From the NCBI GenBank assembly GCA_942492635.1, contig CALOFP010000002.1, forward strand, positions 186,001-250,000: a stretch of 64,000 nucleotides of DNA. Reading direction: 5' to 3'. Made by a program: the position numbers and the translations under genes. The notes beneath the pieces are model-generated. The model made no database searches and was not told where the DNA came from. It saw only the letters and a list, made by a program, of their open reading frames with translations. How positions within the stretch are numbered: the first letter of the stretch is position 1; each line of letters opens with the position of its first letter. Below, one piece after another: positions 9,871 through 18,342 of this stretch. Origin of the DNA: CALOFP01 sp942492635. GTDB lineage: Bacteria; UBP6; UBA1177; CALOFP01.

Positions 9871-9934
9871 TCGACATCAAACAGCGTTAAAGCTTATCGA
9901 AAATGCCCGGCATCTGCCGGGCATTTTTAATTTC
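9009..9934 (+). repeat. Direct repeat A, copy 2
   Basis: Second copy of the block at 5405-6330. It covers the end of lipoprotein 2 and its terminator, and runs eight bases into the 3' end of the convergent GH15 gene before identity stops. Confidence 0.9.
9900..9929 (+). terminator. Terminator shared by lipoprotein 2 and GH15 gene
   Basis: Identical hairpin to the one at 6296-6325. On the minus strand the A run before the hairpin reads as T, so it can also stop transcripts of the convergent GH15 gene, whose stop codon (9927-9929) lies inside the T tract. Confidence 0.85.
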
Positions 9935-11849
9935 TTTCGATATACCTTCGAACAAGCGAGACATACTCAGCGTGACTCCATGTCAGTGGTGAAACTGAAA
10001 GCGGCGCTCCTGTCTCCGGGTGAAGCTGCTCCGGCAGAATTCCACCCTCTATGGCGTTGTCCGCCGTCCATTTCAGGATAGAGTTCACCTTCTCCAATTC
10101 TCCTGTCTCCAGAAAGTAGCGGGCAATCCATAGTGTTGAGATTATCCACGGGTTGCCTCGGGATCCCCTGCCCGTATTGAAGTAGTAGTCATTCTCGTAA
10201 CGGAGATATCCGCCGGTTTTGCCATGGTTTTTCAGTTTATCAAGAAGATGGTTCATCGTTTTTTCGATTTTTGGATCAGTTGCCTCGAACATTCCGAAGA
10301 GGAAAAGTCCGACTGTGGCGGAATCGGCTGTAAGATCGTAGCTGACTCCGGTTTCTTCGAAGTCGATACTCCTGGCAAATATCCCTTTTTCCTTTACGAA
10401 AAGATGAGTTGCGGCGGCTTCTTTTATTTCCTCCGCGCTTTTTCTGTATTCCTCGGAGATCTTCAATTCCCCAAAGGCTTCGGTGAATTTTGATGCGGCG
10501 ATGAGTCCTCCGTAAACCGCGCCCACGGTGAATGCGTGTACTCCAAGGCGTTCTTCCCAAAGATCGTAACTGGGAAGCGGCAACCCGGTCTTTTTATCAC
10601 GATAGGATTGAAGAAATTCGGCCGGCACTTTCACGAGCGGTTTGTAGAGAGGTTTGATGAATTCTATATCCCGATATCTTTCAAAATGCTCCCAAAGCGA
10701 CCAGAGGAGTAGCGCCGTCTCATCCTCCTGAATGGGAAGAAGTCTGCCCGGAAGGGTCCACGGGTGCCAGGAGCTTCCCTGTTCTCCGGTTGCCGTATAT
10801 TTATGGAAAAAGTAACCGTCCCTTGTCATCATTTTTCTCATGGCGTTGAAGAAGGCAATGGAGAGCATCGGATATCCCGCCAGGTCCAGAGCGTTTGCGA
10901 CCAAAGCTCCGTCCCTCGGCCAGAGGTATGAGTAGGTGTCCCGGTTGAACTGCATGATGTCCGAGTCGTTTGCAGCGATGATTGCCCCTCCGTTGTCGAT
11001 CTGAGTTCTTACTGTCAGCAGGCTTCTTTTGTAGAGCGAGCAGACGCTCTTGTCTATTGGAAGACATTCCGGTTTTTCCTTTTTTATCCACAGTTTCCAG
11101 TAGTCCCTGGTTCGAATGAAAAAGGTTTCCGGCCCTTTGCCGATTACTGTTTTGTGAAGTTTCTGAACGCCGGCCCAGCAGTCCGCCGCGCAGATCCAGT
11201 AGTAGATGTTCTTTTCCTGTCTGCTTTCGATAGAGACAAGAAGGGCTCCTACGGAGTCGACAGAGCCTTGGGCTATCGGATTCATGCTCAGTTTGCCGTC
11301 CTCAGCGTCTTTCCATGTTCCCTCAAGATCTTTCTCTCCTTTTTTTCCGGCGGCGTAGAAATCGAAACCGTGCCTGCCGTTGTTCGAAGCCCCGGCCAGG
11401 AAGTAGCGGCTTCCCTTATAGTGAAGAAGGGACCGATACGCAGGTCTGTATGCTGCCGTGTCTCCGATATCGTTACCGCAGATTCCGAAGTCGTGGGTGA
11501 AGAAGATTTTCAGCTCACGTACCTTTTTTGAGCTGTTTTTTATAGTGATTTTCCGCAGCATGATGTTTGCATGAAAATCTACAAGATCGTTGAATAGAAG
11601 ATTGAGTTCCATTTCCCAGTTGACCATCTGGACATTTGAAACAAGCGTGTCTTCCATATAACCGAATTTCATATCCCATCCATCGGGTATCCATGAAAAG
11701 TGTCCCTCGCTCCAGATTCCGACACGATTCATCGCTCCGTTGAGATGGTTTTCCTGTCCGACATGGGGAAAGAACAGATCCCTTAGATGGTACCTGTCGT
11801 CAAAACATGCAAGCATTGAGCCGTTTCCGAGAACGATATTCCTTACCAT
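9927..11849 (-). CDS. Glycoside hydrolase family 15 (glucoamylase-like)
   Basis: A 640-residue enzyme that should release glucose from the ends of alpha-glucans (or cleave trehalose; family 15 contains both). Family marks include LGNGSMLACFDDRYHLRDL at the N-terminal beta-sandwich domain, YLWPRDGALVANALDLAGYP at the start of the barrel, DLWEERLGVHAFT with the likely catalytic acid Glu, and GGILPEQLHP with the likely base Glu. There is no signal peptide, so it acts in the cytoplasm, probably on glycogen or imported oligosaccharides. The start at 11849 follows GGGAGG with perfect spacing. The longer frame from 11987 is rejected because a promoter lies at 11959-11987. It is divergent from the oxidative pentose phosphate operon, which would consume the glucose 6-phosphate made from its product. 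Confidence 0.88.
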   Translation of the reverse strand: MVRNIVLGNGSMLACFDDRYHLRDLFFPHVGQENHLNGAMNRVGIWSEGHFSWIPDGWDMKFGYMEDTLVSNVQMVNWEMELNLLFNDLVDFHANIMLRKITIKNSSKKVRELKIFFTHDFGICGNDIGDTAAYRPAYRSLLHYKGSRYFLAGASNNGRHGFDFYAAGKKGEKDLEGTWKDAEDGKLSMNPIAQGSVDSVGALLVSIESRQEKNIYYWICAADCWAGVQKLHKTVIGKGPETFFIRTRDYWKLWIKKEKPECLPIDKSVCSLYKRSLLTVRTQIDNGGAIIAANDSDIMQFNRDTYSYLWPRDGALVANALDLAGYPMLSIAFFNAMRKMMTRDGYFFHKYTATGEQGSSWHPWTLPGRLLPIQEDETALLLWSLWEHFERYRDIEFIKPLYKPLVKVPAEFLQSYRDKKTGLPLPSYDLWEERLGVHAFTVGAVYGGLIAASKFTEAFGELKISEEYRKSAEEIKEAAATHLFVKEKGIFARSIDFEETGVSYDLTADSATVGLFLFGMFEATDPKIEKTMNHLLDKLKNHGKTGGYLRYENDYYFNTGRGSRGNPWIISTLWIARYFLETGELEKVNSILKWTADNAIEGGILPEQLHPETGAPLSVSPLTWSHAEYVSLVRRYIERN

Positions 11850-11958
11850 TTCTTCCTCCCGGATAAGTTTCGAAGTCGGTTTTGCCGGATTTTGCAGCTG
11901 TGCGGGACCCATTCCGGCATGGTTGAGATAGAGCTTACTCATGTAATCCGCATTGAAG

Positions 11959-11987
11959 ATTGTAGAATTGCTGTGATTTGATGTCAA
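11959..11987 (-). promoter_or_regulatory. Sigma-70-type promoter of GH15 gene
   Basis: On the minus strand TTGACA (11987-11982), a 17-base spacer and TACAAT (11964-11959). It gives a transcript starting near 11952 and a leader of about 100 bases. Confidence 0.65.
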
Positions 11988-12066
11988 AAATAGATCCGTT
12001 GCGTTTACATGGCGCCTCTTTGTGATGTATCATTTTCCTCCATGGATGTTTGAGCGGAGGATTGGA

Positions 12067-12966
12067 ATGAATATCGGATTCATAGGCCTCGGAAAGATGG
12101 GCGGAAATATGGTTAAGCGACTTCTTAAAGGCGGTCACGATGTTGTAGTCTACGCAAGAACCAGGGAAACAAGGGAGCGTTACGCACAGGAGGGAGCCGT
12201 TGCCGCATCTTCTTTGGAAAATCTGGTGGATAGGTTGACCTCACCGAAAGTTGTCTGGAGCATGGTTCCGGCTGGAGATGCTACAGAGAGAACCATTCGT
12301 CAACTCAGTGAACTGTTGAGTCCGGGAGATCTTATAGTCGATGGAGGAAACTCCTGGTATAAGGATTCTATTAAACGTTCGAGAATTCTCGGTGCACGGG
12401 GTATAAACTTTGTAGATGCAGGAACAAGCGGAGGTGTATGGGGATTGGAGAAGGGTTACTGCATAATGGCAGGCGGAGAGGGAAAGGATTTCAAGCGGAT
12501 CGAACCTCTTCTCTGTTCACTCTGCCCCAAGGACGGTTACCTGCTTGCCGGACCTTCGGGATCCGGTCACTTTGTCAAGATGGTACATAACGGGATCGAG
12601 TACGGAATGCTCCAGGCATACGGTGAAGGCTTTGCTCTTCTGAGAAACAAGGATGAATTCGATCTGGATCTGGGAGCGATCTCGAAACTCTGGAACAACA
12701 GTTCGGTTATCAGGTCATGGCTTCTGGAATTGTGTGAAGATCTCTTTTCCGAAAATCCGGAACTCAGCGATATAGATGCCTACGTTGAAGACAGCGGCGA
12801 AGGAAGATGGACTGTCCTTGAATCGGTGGAGGAGGGAGTAGATACCCCGGTTATCACCCTTTCTCTTTTCAAACGTTATGCTTCCCGTAACAGTGACTCT
12901 TTCAGTGACAGGACGATTGCCGGACTCAGAAAACTGTTCGGAGGTCACAGCACAAGGGGAAAGTAA
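12067..12966 (+). CDS. gnd: 6-phosphogluconate dehydrogenase, decarboxylating (short type)
   Basis: Oxidises 6-phosphogluconate to ribulose 5-phosphate and CO2, the last oxidative step of the pentose phosphate pathway. The N-terminus has the dinucleotide fold GFIGLGKMGGNM; VDGGNSWYKDS and DAGTSGGVWGLEKGYCIM are family signatures, and GSGHFVKMVHNGIEYGMLQA carries the catalytic Lys and Asn. At 300 residues it belongs to the short YqeC/GndA-like group, which is often NAD-dependent; that preference is inferred from length. The start follows GGAGG six bases upstream. The stop codon abuts the zwf start with no gap, so the genes are co-transcribed and probably translationally coupled. Confidence 0.92.
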   Translation: MNIGFIGLGKMGGNMVKRLLKGGHDVVVYARTRETRERYAQEGAVAASSLENLVDRLTSPKVVWSMVPAGDATERTIRQLSELLSPGDLIVDGGNSWYKDSIKRSRILGARGINFVDAGTSGGVWGLEKGYCIMAGGEGKDFKRIEPLLCSLCPKDGYLLAGPSGSGHFVKMVHNGIEYGMLQAYGEGFALLRNKDEFDLDLGAISKLWNNSSVIRSWLLELCEDLFSENPELSDIDAYVEDSGEGRWTVLESVEEGVDTPVITLSLFKRYASRNSDSFSDRTIAGLRKLFGGHSTRGK

Positions 12967-14463
12967 ATGAAAGTTAATGAAAATAAGATAGAGCTTTGCA
13001 GCACGGGCCAATCAGAGGAAAGCGTAAGACCCTTTATCCTTGTGATCTTCGGAGGGGCAGGTGATCTTGCAAAGAGAAAACTTCTACCGACACTCTTTGA
13101 TTTATATCGAAAGGGCAAGTTGCCGGGAAAATTCACGGTTATTGGTTTCGGCAGGCAGAATATGGACGACAATTCATACAGGATTTTGGTTGGTGATTTA
13201 CTTGGAACTTTCGGGTCGGACAATAAAACTATTGCGGATTTTCTTCAGCATCTGAAATTTGCTTTCGGCAACTTCGAGGATGTCGTCAGCTACGATATGC
13301 TCAGGGAGAGAGTTGAGTCTGTTGATAGCGGTCAGGAAATTTTCTACTATCTTTCCGTTCCCGGGGCAATATACGGTGATATAACCAGGAAAATCGGAGA
13401 AAGCGGGCTGGATCGATCAGGGAGAGTACGTCTGATACTTGAAAAACCGTTCGGGAACGATCTGTCCACGGCTATCGATCTCAACAGGCTGATCCATCAG
13501 ACATTCGGTGAATCTCAGATTTTCAGGATGGATCACTATCTTGGAAAGGAGACAGTCCAGAATATTCTCTTCTTTCGTTTTTCAAACAGTATTTTCGAGC
13601 CAATGTGGAACAGACTCTACATTGACAACGTACAGATAACGGTTGCGGAAGATATCGGTATAGAACATCGAGGTAACTTCTACGAGAAGACGGGAATTAT
13701 CAGGGATATGGTTCAGAATCACATCCTGCAGTTGATCGCTCTGGTGGCAATGGAACCACCTCCCACACTTGATTCAGAGGCGATCAGAGATGAGAAAGTC
13801 AAGGTTTTCCGCAGTTTCAGACCAATGGATGAAGCTGCCATTTTAGAAAGTACTGTAACAGGGCAATACGGAAGCGGTTCTATCGAAGGCGAGAATGTTC
13901 CTGCATACAGGGATGAGATGAATGTGGATAGTAAATCGAATGTACCTACATTTTTTGCTGCACGCTTCTGCATAGACAACTGGAGATGGGCGGGGGTTCC
14001 CTTCTTCGTCAGGACTGGCAAAAGGTTGGCTCGGAAGTTGACCGAGATAGTTATTCAATTCAGGCAGCCTCCTTTGAGATTGTTCCAGGAGAACTGCAGG
14101 CCGCTTCGAGCAAATAACCTGAAGTTGACCATTCAACCGAAGGAGGAAATCCAGCTTCATTTCGGAGTAAAGTACCCTGAATCCCGAAACATGATTTATC
14201 CGGTTGATATGGATTTCTGCTACTGCGATTACTTCGGGAACCCCTCTCTGCCACCGTACGAGAGGCTTGTGAACGATGCCCTTTCCGGTGATCAGTCACT
14301 CTTTGTTCGACAGGACGGGGTCGAGGCGATGTGGGAATTTGTCGATCCCCTTATTCGAACATGGGAAAAGAGGGAACCCTTAATCTATCCGGCAGGATCT
14401 TCGGGTCCGACGAAATCTGATGAACTTTTAAAAGGAGAGAACAGGGAATGGCTTTCGATGTAA
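12967..14463 (+). CDS. zwf: Glucose-6-phosphate 1-dehydrogenase
   Basis: Oxidises glucose 6-phosphate to 6-phosphogluconolactone. The 498-residue length is normal. IFGGAGDLAKRKLLP is the nucleotide-binding loop, and RMDHYLGKETVQN holds the active-site Asp-His-Tyr-Leu-Gly-Lys signature. EKPFGNDL is also conserved. It sits between gnd and pgl; its last 16 bases overlap the pgl start. The ATG follows directly on the gnd stop codon, so ribosomes probably re-initiate. Confidence 0.96.
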   Translation: MKVNENKIELCSTGQSEESVRPFILVIFGGAGDLAKRKLLPTLFDLYRKGKLPGKFTVIGFGRQNMDDNSYRILVGDLLGTFGSDNKTIADFLQHLKFAFGNFEDVVSYDMLRERVESVDSGQEIFYYLSVPGAIYGDITRKIGESGLDRSGRVRLILEKPFGNDLSTAIDLNRLIHQTFGESQIFRMDHYLGKETVQNILFFRFSNSIFEPMWNRLYIDNVQITVAEDIGIEHRGNFYEKTGIIRDMVQNHILQLIALVAMEPPPTLDSEAIRDEKVKVFRSFRPMDEAAILESTVTGQYGSGSIEGENVPAYRDEMNVDSKSNVPTFFAARFCIDNWRWAGVPFFVRTGKRLARKLTEIVIQFRQPPLRLFQENCRPLRANNLKLTIQPKEEIQLHFGVKYPESRNMIYPVDMDFCYCDYFGNPSLPPYERLVNDALSGDQSLFVRQDGVEAMWEFVDPLIRTWEKREPLIYPAGSSGPTKSDELLKGENREWLSM

Positions 14464-15110
14464 CCTTTTCCTCTTTTCCGGAAGGCGAACTCTACACGTT
14501 TATCAAAAAATATGTTGAAAGAATTGTTGACGAAAATGGAATCTGCCTTGTTGCACTTTCGGGTGGAACGACTCCTTTCCCTCTTTACGAGAGACTTTTC
14601 AAATCTTCGCTACCGTGGAACGATATTCACTTCTTCCAGGTGGACGAGAGATTTGTTTCCTCTGATCATTTCGACAGCAACCAGGGTATGATTTTTCGAG
14701 CAATTGGAAAAGCTGAGGGGATAAACTTTCATCCTATTCCCGTTAATATGGAACCTTCAGATGCTGTTGATTCCTACTGTTCGGAATTGTACACTTTTTT
14801 CGGTGCAAACGGCTTTTTTGATCTTGTTCTTTTGGGATTGGGAGAAGACGGGCACACGGCATCAATATTTCCAGAAACGGATCTGTCATTTTGTGAAAGG
14901 AGTTACTGTATTGTCGATTCGCCTTCTCACCTGCACCGGAGGATTACAATGACAGTAGAGTTCATTAATAAATCCGGGGAGATAGTTTTTCTTGTAAAGG
15001 GCGAAAACAAGATCAGGGTTCTTAAAAAGCTGCTTGACAGGGATAGAGCTGTTGTTGCGTCCATGATTCGAGACGGCTCAAGAATCTTTACAGATGTGAC
15101 AACCTTATAA
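14448..15110 (+). CDS. pgl: 6-phosphogluconolactonase
   Basis: Hydrolyses 6-phosphogluconolactone, the step between zwf and gnd. The 220-residue protein is of the DevB/NagB-like type: LSGGTTPFPLYERL at the N-terminus, HFFQVDERFVSSDHFDSNQG in the middle and LLGLGEDGHTASIFPET near the catalytic His. The GGAGA ribosome site lies inside the end of zwf. This completes the oxidative pentose phosphate branch in one operon. No terminator was seen in the 46 bases before the convergent diguanylate cyclase gene. Confidence 0.93.
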   Translation: MAFDVTFSSFPEGELYTFIKKYVERIVDENGICLVALSGGTTPFPLYERLFKSSLPWNDIHFFQVDERFVSSDHFDSNQGMIFRAIGKAEGINFHPIPVNMEPSDAVDSYCSELYTFFGANGFFDLVLLGLGEDGHTASIFPETDLSFCERSYCIVDSPSHLHRRITMTVEFINKSGEIVFLVKGENKIRVLKKLLDRDRAVVASMIRDGSRIFTDVTTL

Positions 15111-15156
15111 TTTTTCAATTGAAAGGGATTTGAAAAATCATATTGTATCCGGTTCC

Positions 15157-18100
15157 TTACTGTTTGGACTCAGAACTTTCTGTCATGTTGATTTTGATGT
15201 AACCGAGCTTTTCAGCTTCATCGAGAGTCTTCGAATGCTCCATAATCGATCCACCGGGAAGATTTCTTCCGGGATTAACGTTTACAACCATATTTCTACC
15301 ATTAATTTTGGCATGGTAGAGGCCCATGTCGGCCAGCTTTGCTACATCTTCAAGGGGAACCTTTTCAGGATCTTCAGGGTAGAAAGGGTAGGGAGCAAAA
15401 CCGATGGAGACTGTCCTGGAGATTGTTTCCTTTTCTGAAATGGGAACTTCGCTTGCAGCGATTCTGTCTTTCAATTTTTTTGCGAAAGTTGAAAGAAAAT
15501 CGGGAGAGCTGTTTTTGAGAACAATCAGAAACTCCTCTCCGCCCCAACGAACTATAACGTCGTCGATACGAACCGATTTCTTGAGTGTCGAGGCGACATT
15601 CTTCAGGAACATATCACCGACGTCGTGGCCGTAGGTGTCGTTGACGGATTTGAAAAAATCGATGTCCAGGAGGAAAATACCTATGGTTGTGTTGTTGGGA
15701 TCCCTTCTGTTTGGAGGTGTTCTCCTGAATTTTCGGACAATGCGATTAAGTTCGGGTTTTACCATGTCCTGATAGAAACGCCTGTTACGAAGGCCGGTCA
15801 GAGGATCGGAAAGTGAAGCCTCCCTGAGTTCGGATGTTTTTTCCGCCACCATGGCTCTTAAGATACGCTCCCTGTTTCTTACCTCGTTCACACGCCAACG
15901 AAAGAATGCGTAGACCATGAATGTGATGGAGATTCCTATGAGAAGATAAAAGTAGGGGGACTGGTAGAAAAAAGGCTTGACGATAAGCTCTATAGTTTCG
16001 CTTCTCTCATTCCAGATTCCCTCCCTGCCGGCGGCTATAACACTGAATATGTAGCTGCCTGGAGCAATGTTGGTATAGGAGGCTCTCCTGCTGTTCCCTC
16101 CGTTTATCCAGGAGCGGTCGAATCCCTGCAGTCGGTATCGGAATTTTACGGAGGATGGAGATACGTAGCTCAGTGCAGAGTATGTTATATGGATATGAGA
16201 AGTTCCGGGAGGGAAAACTACTCTCTTCTTAGAGAGATCGTACTCTTTTTCATCTGCATCAACAGATTCAAGTTTTACGGTGGGAGGAATAGTGCTTTTT
16301 GGAATGTTTGAAGGATCTACCGACACAACACCCTTAATGGAGGGAAACCAGATTCTTCCGTCCTCTGTTTTTGTGCAGCAGTTCATGGAACCGCCGTTAA
16401 ATTCAATTGACTTCAGACCGTCGTCGGAAGTTATGATCGTTGGAGAAAGTTTCTTGATTTCACCCTTGAGTAATGATCGAATGGCATCTTGTTTGATGAG
16501 AATAATCCCGTGATTTGAGCTTATCCAGAAGTTCCCTCTTTCATCTTCCACAGCGCAGTAAACTGTGTTGAACGGCATTCCTTCCTCTTTCGAAATCGTA
16601 GAGAGTTTGTTTTTAGAGAAAATTGTGATCCCGTTTCTGGTAAGTGCCCAGATTCTGTTTTTTGAGTCATTGAACAGTGAGTATACCATATTGTCTGCAA
16701 GACCGTTTTTTTCATCGTAGCTGCGAGAGCTCTTCCCGTCGTAGACGATGATCCCGTTGTCTGTTGAAACCCATATTCGATCTGAGTCGTCTCTCAGAAT
16801 GCTGCTTGTGTGAAGATTATCCAGTCCAATCTTCTTTGACATGTCCGAGAATACATCTTCTTTTCCTTTGAATACACCTTTGCCCCATGTTGCTATCCAG
16901 AGATCTCCTGATTTATCACGGATAACTCCCGAAATGCTTCTGAGGAAAGGGTACCTGGAAACCGGCAGGAGCTTGTTTTTGTTGCCTTCGTTGATTACAA
17001 GACCGTGATTTTCCACTCCGATAAAAATCGATCCGCGACGGTCTCCGGTGATGGACATGGGAACAGAATCTTGTGGAACCAATCCATCAAATGTCTCAAG
17101 CTTTGCTTTTTTTTCCTCAAGGATGTTCAACCCTGCTGTTGTGGTGCCGACGAAGAGTCGATCGCCTGCTGCGTAGAGTGGAAAGCTGTTTTCATCGCTG
17201 AGACCGTTTTTTCTGTCGTAGACTACGGCAGCTCCGTCCCGGAGTTGGAACAGGCCTTCGGAAAGGCTACCGACCCACAGGCTTCCCTCTCTGTCTTCAA
17301 AAAAGGAAAATACATAGGGAATGGGAATGGATATGGGATTAACTGTCAGAGTTTTCGAATCATAGGATGCTCTGTAGAGTCCTCTTGTTGTTGTGCCTAT
17401 CCAGATGTTTCGATTTCGATCCTCATATATCGTTTGAATTTCACCTTTCTCGAATTTTATTGGATGAAATCCGCTCTCTTTGAGAATGAAAAGTCCGCCA
17501 CCCGATTGCCAGGCCCAGAGTCTCCCGGAATGGTCTTCAAAGAGACCTGAAATCCTGATTTCGGTTCGGATCCTTTTTTTTACGATATCGTCTTTCAACA
17601 TGAATAAGGTGCCGCCCGCCGTCGTTATCCAGGTTCCTTCTCCTCCACCGGCGATGAGATAGGGGGCTCCGCAATCTTCTGTTTTGAGAAGATCGCAGTG
17701 AAAGTCCTCGTCCTCAAATCTGCAGAGGTGCCCCTCAAAGGAGAGAACCCAGAGTTTTCCGGCTTTATCAAAGGAGAGTCCGGAAATTCTGTTTGAAGGA
17801 AACCCGGTGGAAGGATCGAACACTTTGTGGGAATCCTTTTCCGGAGTATAGCTGATAAGCCCTAGTCCGTCTGTGGCTATCCACAGTTTCTTCTTTCCGC
17901 TCTTTCGTGTGATTCCTGTAACGGTATGGGTTTTGTCCGGAAGCCCTTTCAGGATATCTGTGTGCAGTGTTTTGAAGTTAACTCCGTTGAAGCGGACAAG
18001 GCCCTCTTCCGTTCCGATCCAGATATATCCTTCTGTGTCCTGTGCTATGGTGTAGACAGAGTTTTGCGGCAGGCCGTCGTTGTAGTTCCAGTTCGTCAGA

Positions 18101-18198
18101 ATATGTTGGTTGGGTTCATGATCTCTCGAGAGAGCTGTCAGAGTGGATGGAATCAGGTGAAGAATAAAAATTAGAGAAATAATTGAAAATCGCTCTAT
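15157..18198 (-). CDS. Propeller sensor diguanylate cyclase with probable AUA start
   Basis: A 1013-residue membrane protein that should make c-di-GMP in response to a periplasmic signal. It has a signal peptide (ERFSIISLIFILHLIPS), propeller blades with LWIGT-like cores (about 30-660), Y_Y_Y (about 681-721), one membrane helix (about 748-770) and GGDEF (about 795-965). The active site is GGEEF near 884, with an RIDD inhibitory site just before it. The first standard start in frame is GTG at 17823, but the frame is open upstream and encodes the signal peptide and first blades, matching the start of the AraC sensor at 236 (NDGLPQNSVYTIAQDTEGYI against EDGLPQNTVYSIVQSKEGYL). The only codon with a ribosome site is ATA at 18198-18196, six bases after GGAGG. 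Either AUA is used, or the start codon is mutated or misread. Confidence 0.85.
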   Translation of the reverse strand: MERFSIISLIFILHLIPSTLTALSRDHEPNQHILTNWNYNDGLPQNSVYTIAQDTEGYIWIGTEEGLVRFNGVNFKTLHTDILKGLPDKTHTVTGITRKSGKKKLWIATDGLGLISYTPEKDSHKVFDPSTGFPSNRISGLSFDKAGKLWVLSFEGHLCRFEDEDFHCDLLKTEDCGAPYLIAGGGEGTWITTAGGTLFMLKDDIVKKRIRTEIRISGLFEDHSGRLWAWQSGGGLFILKESGFHPIKFEKGEIQTIYEDRNRNIWIGTTTRGLYRASYDSKTLTVNPISIPIPYVFSFFEDREGSLWVGSLSEGLFQLRDGAAVVYDRKNGLSDENSFPLYAAGDRLFVGTTTAGLNILEEKKAKLETFDGLVPQDSVPMSITGDRRGSIFIGVENHGLVINEGNKNKLLPVSRYPFLRSISGVIRDKSGDLWIATWGKGVFKGKEDVFSDMSKKIGLDNLHTSSILRDDSDRIWVSTDNGIIVYDGKSSRSYDEKNGLADNMVYSLFNDSKNRIWALTRNGITIFSKNKLSTISKEEGMPFNTVYCAVEDERGNFWISSNHGIILIKQDAIRSLLKGEIKKLSPTIITSDDGLKSIEFNGGSMNCCTKTEDGRIWFPSIKGVVSVDPSNIPKSTIPPTVKLESVDADEKEYDLSKKRVVFPPGTSHIHITYSALSYVSPSSVKFRYRLQGFDRSWINGGNSRRASYTNIAPGSYIFSVIAAGREGIWNERSETIELIVKPFFYQSPYFYLLIGISITFMVYAFFRWRVNEVRNRERILRAMVAEKTSELREASLSDPLTGLRNRRFYQDMVKPELNRIVRKFRRTPPNRRDPNNTTIGIFLLDIDFFKSVNDTYGHDVGDMFLKNVASTLKKSVRIDDVIVRWGGEEFLIVLKNSSPDFLSTFAKKLKDRIAASEVPISEKETISRTVSIGFAPYPFYPEDPEKVPLEDVAKLADMGLYHAKINGRNMVVNVNPGRNLPGGSIMEHSKTLDEAEKLGYIKINMTESSESKQ

Positions 18199-18209
18199 CT
18201 TATACCTCC
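18196..18209 (-). promoter_or_regulatory. Shine-Dalgarno preceding an AUA start codon
   Basis: On the minus strand GGAGG (18209-18205), the spacer TATAAG and ATA (18198-18196). Spacing is ideal for initiation, and no ATG, GTG or TTG in this frame lies between the upstream stop (18228-18226) and 17823. Confidence 0.65.
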
Positions 18210-18287
18210 AATGAGAAAAATTACGTTAAAAACTACCATAAAGAGGCTCTGAAATCAAGGAATGAAAGAAGTTCAGCTCTTTCTGAA

Positions 18288-18315
18288 TTGACTTGAAATA
18301 AGGTTGGATGATAAC
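18288..18315 (+). promoter_or_regulatory. Candidate promoter of PAS/receiver gene
   Basis: TTGACT (18288-18293), 16 bases, GATAAC (18310-18315). The -10 box is weak (four of six), but position and spacing suit the gene at 18343. Confidence 0.4.
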
Positions 18316-18342
18316 CTTTTGGTAACACTTTAAGGAGGGATG

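Noticed and set aside
11850..11987. N-terminal extension of the GH15 protein from 11987
   Set aside because: The start codon would lie in the -35 box of a good promoter, and the downstream ATG has a perfect ribosome site and family start.
15157..17823. GTG at 17823 as start of the propeller cyclase
   Set aside because: It would remove the signal peptide and two blades that are encoded in frame just upstream, and no ribosome site precedes it.
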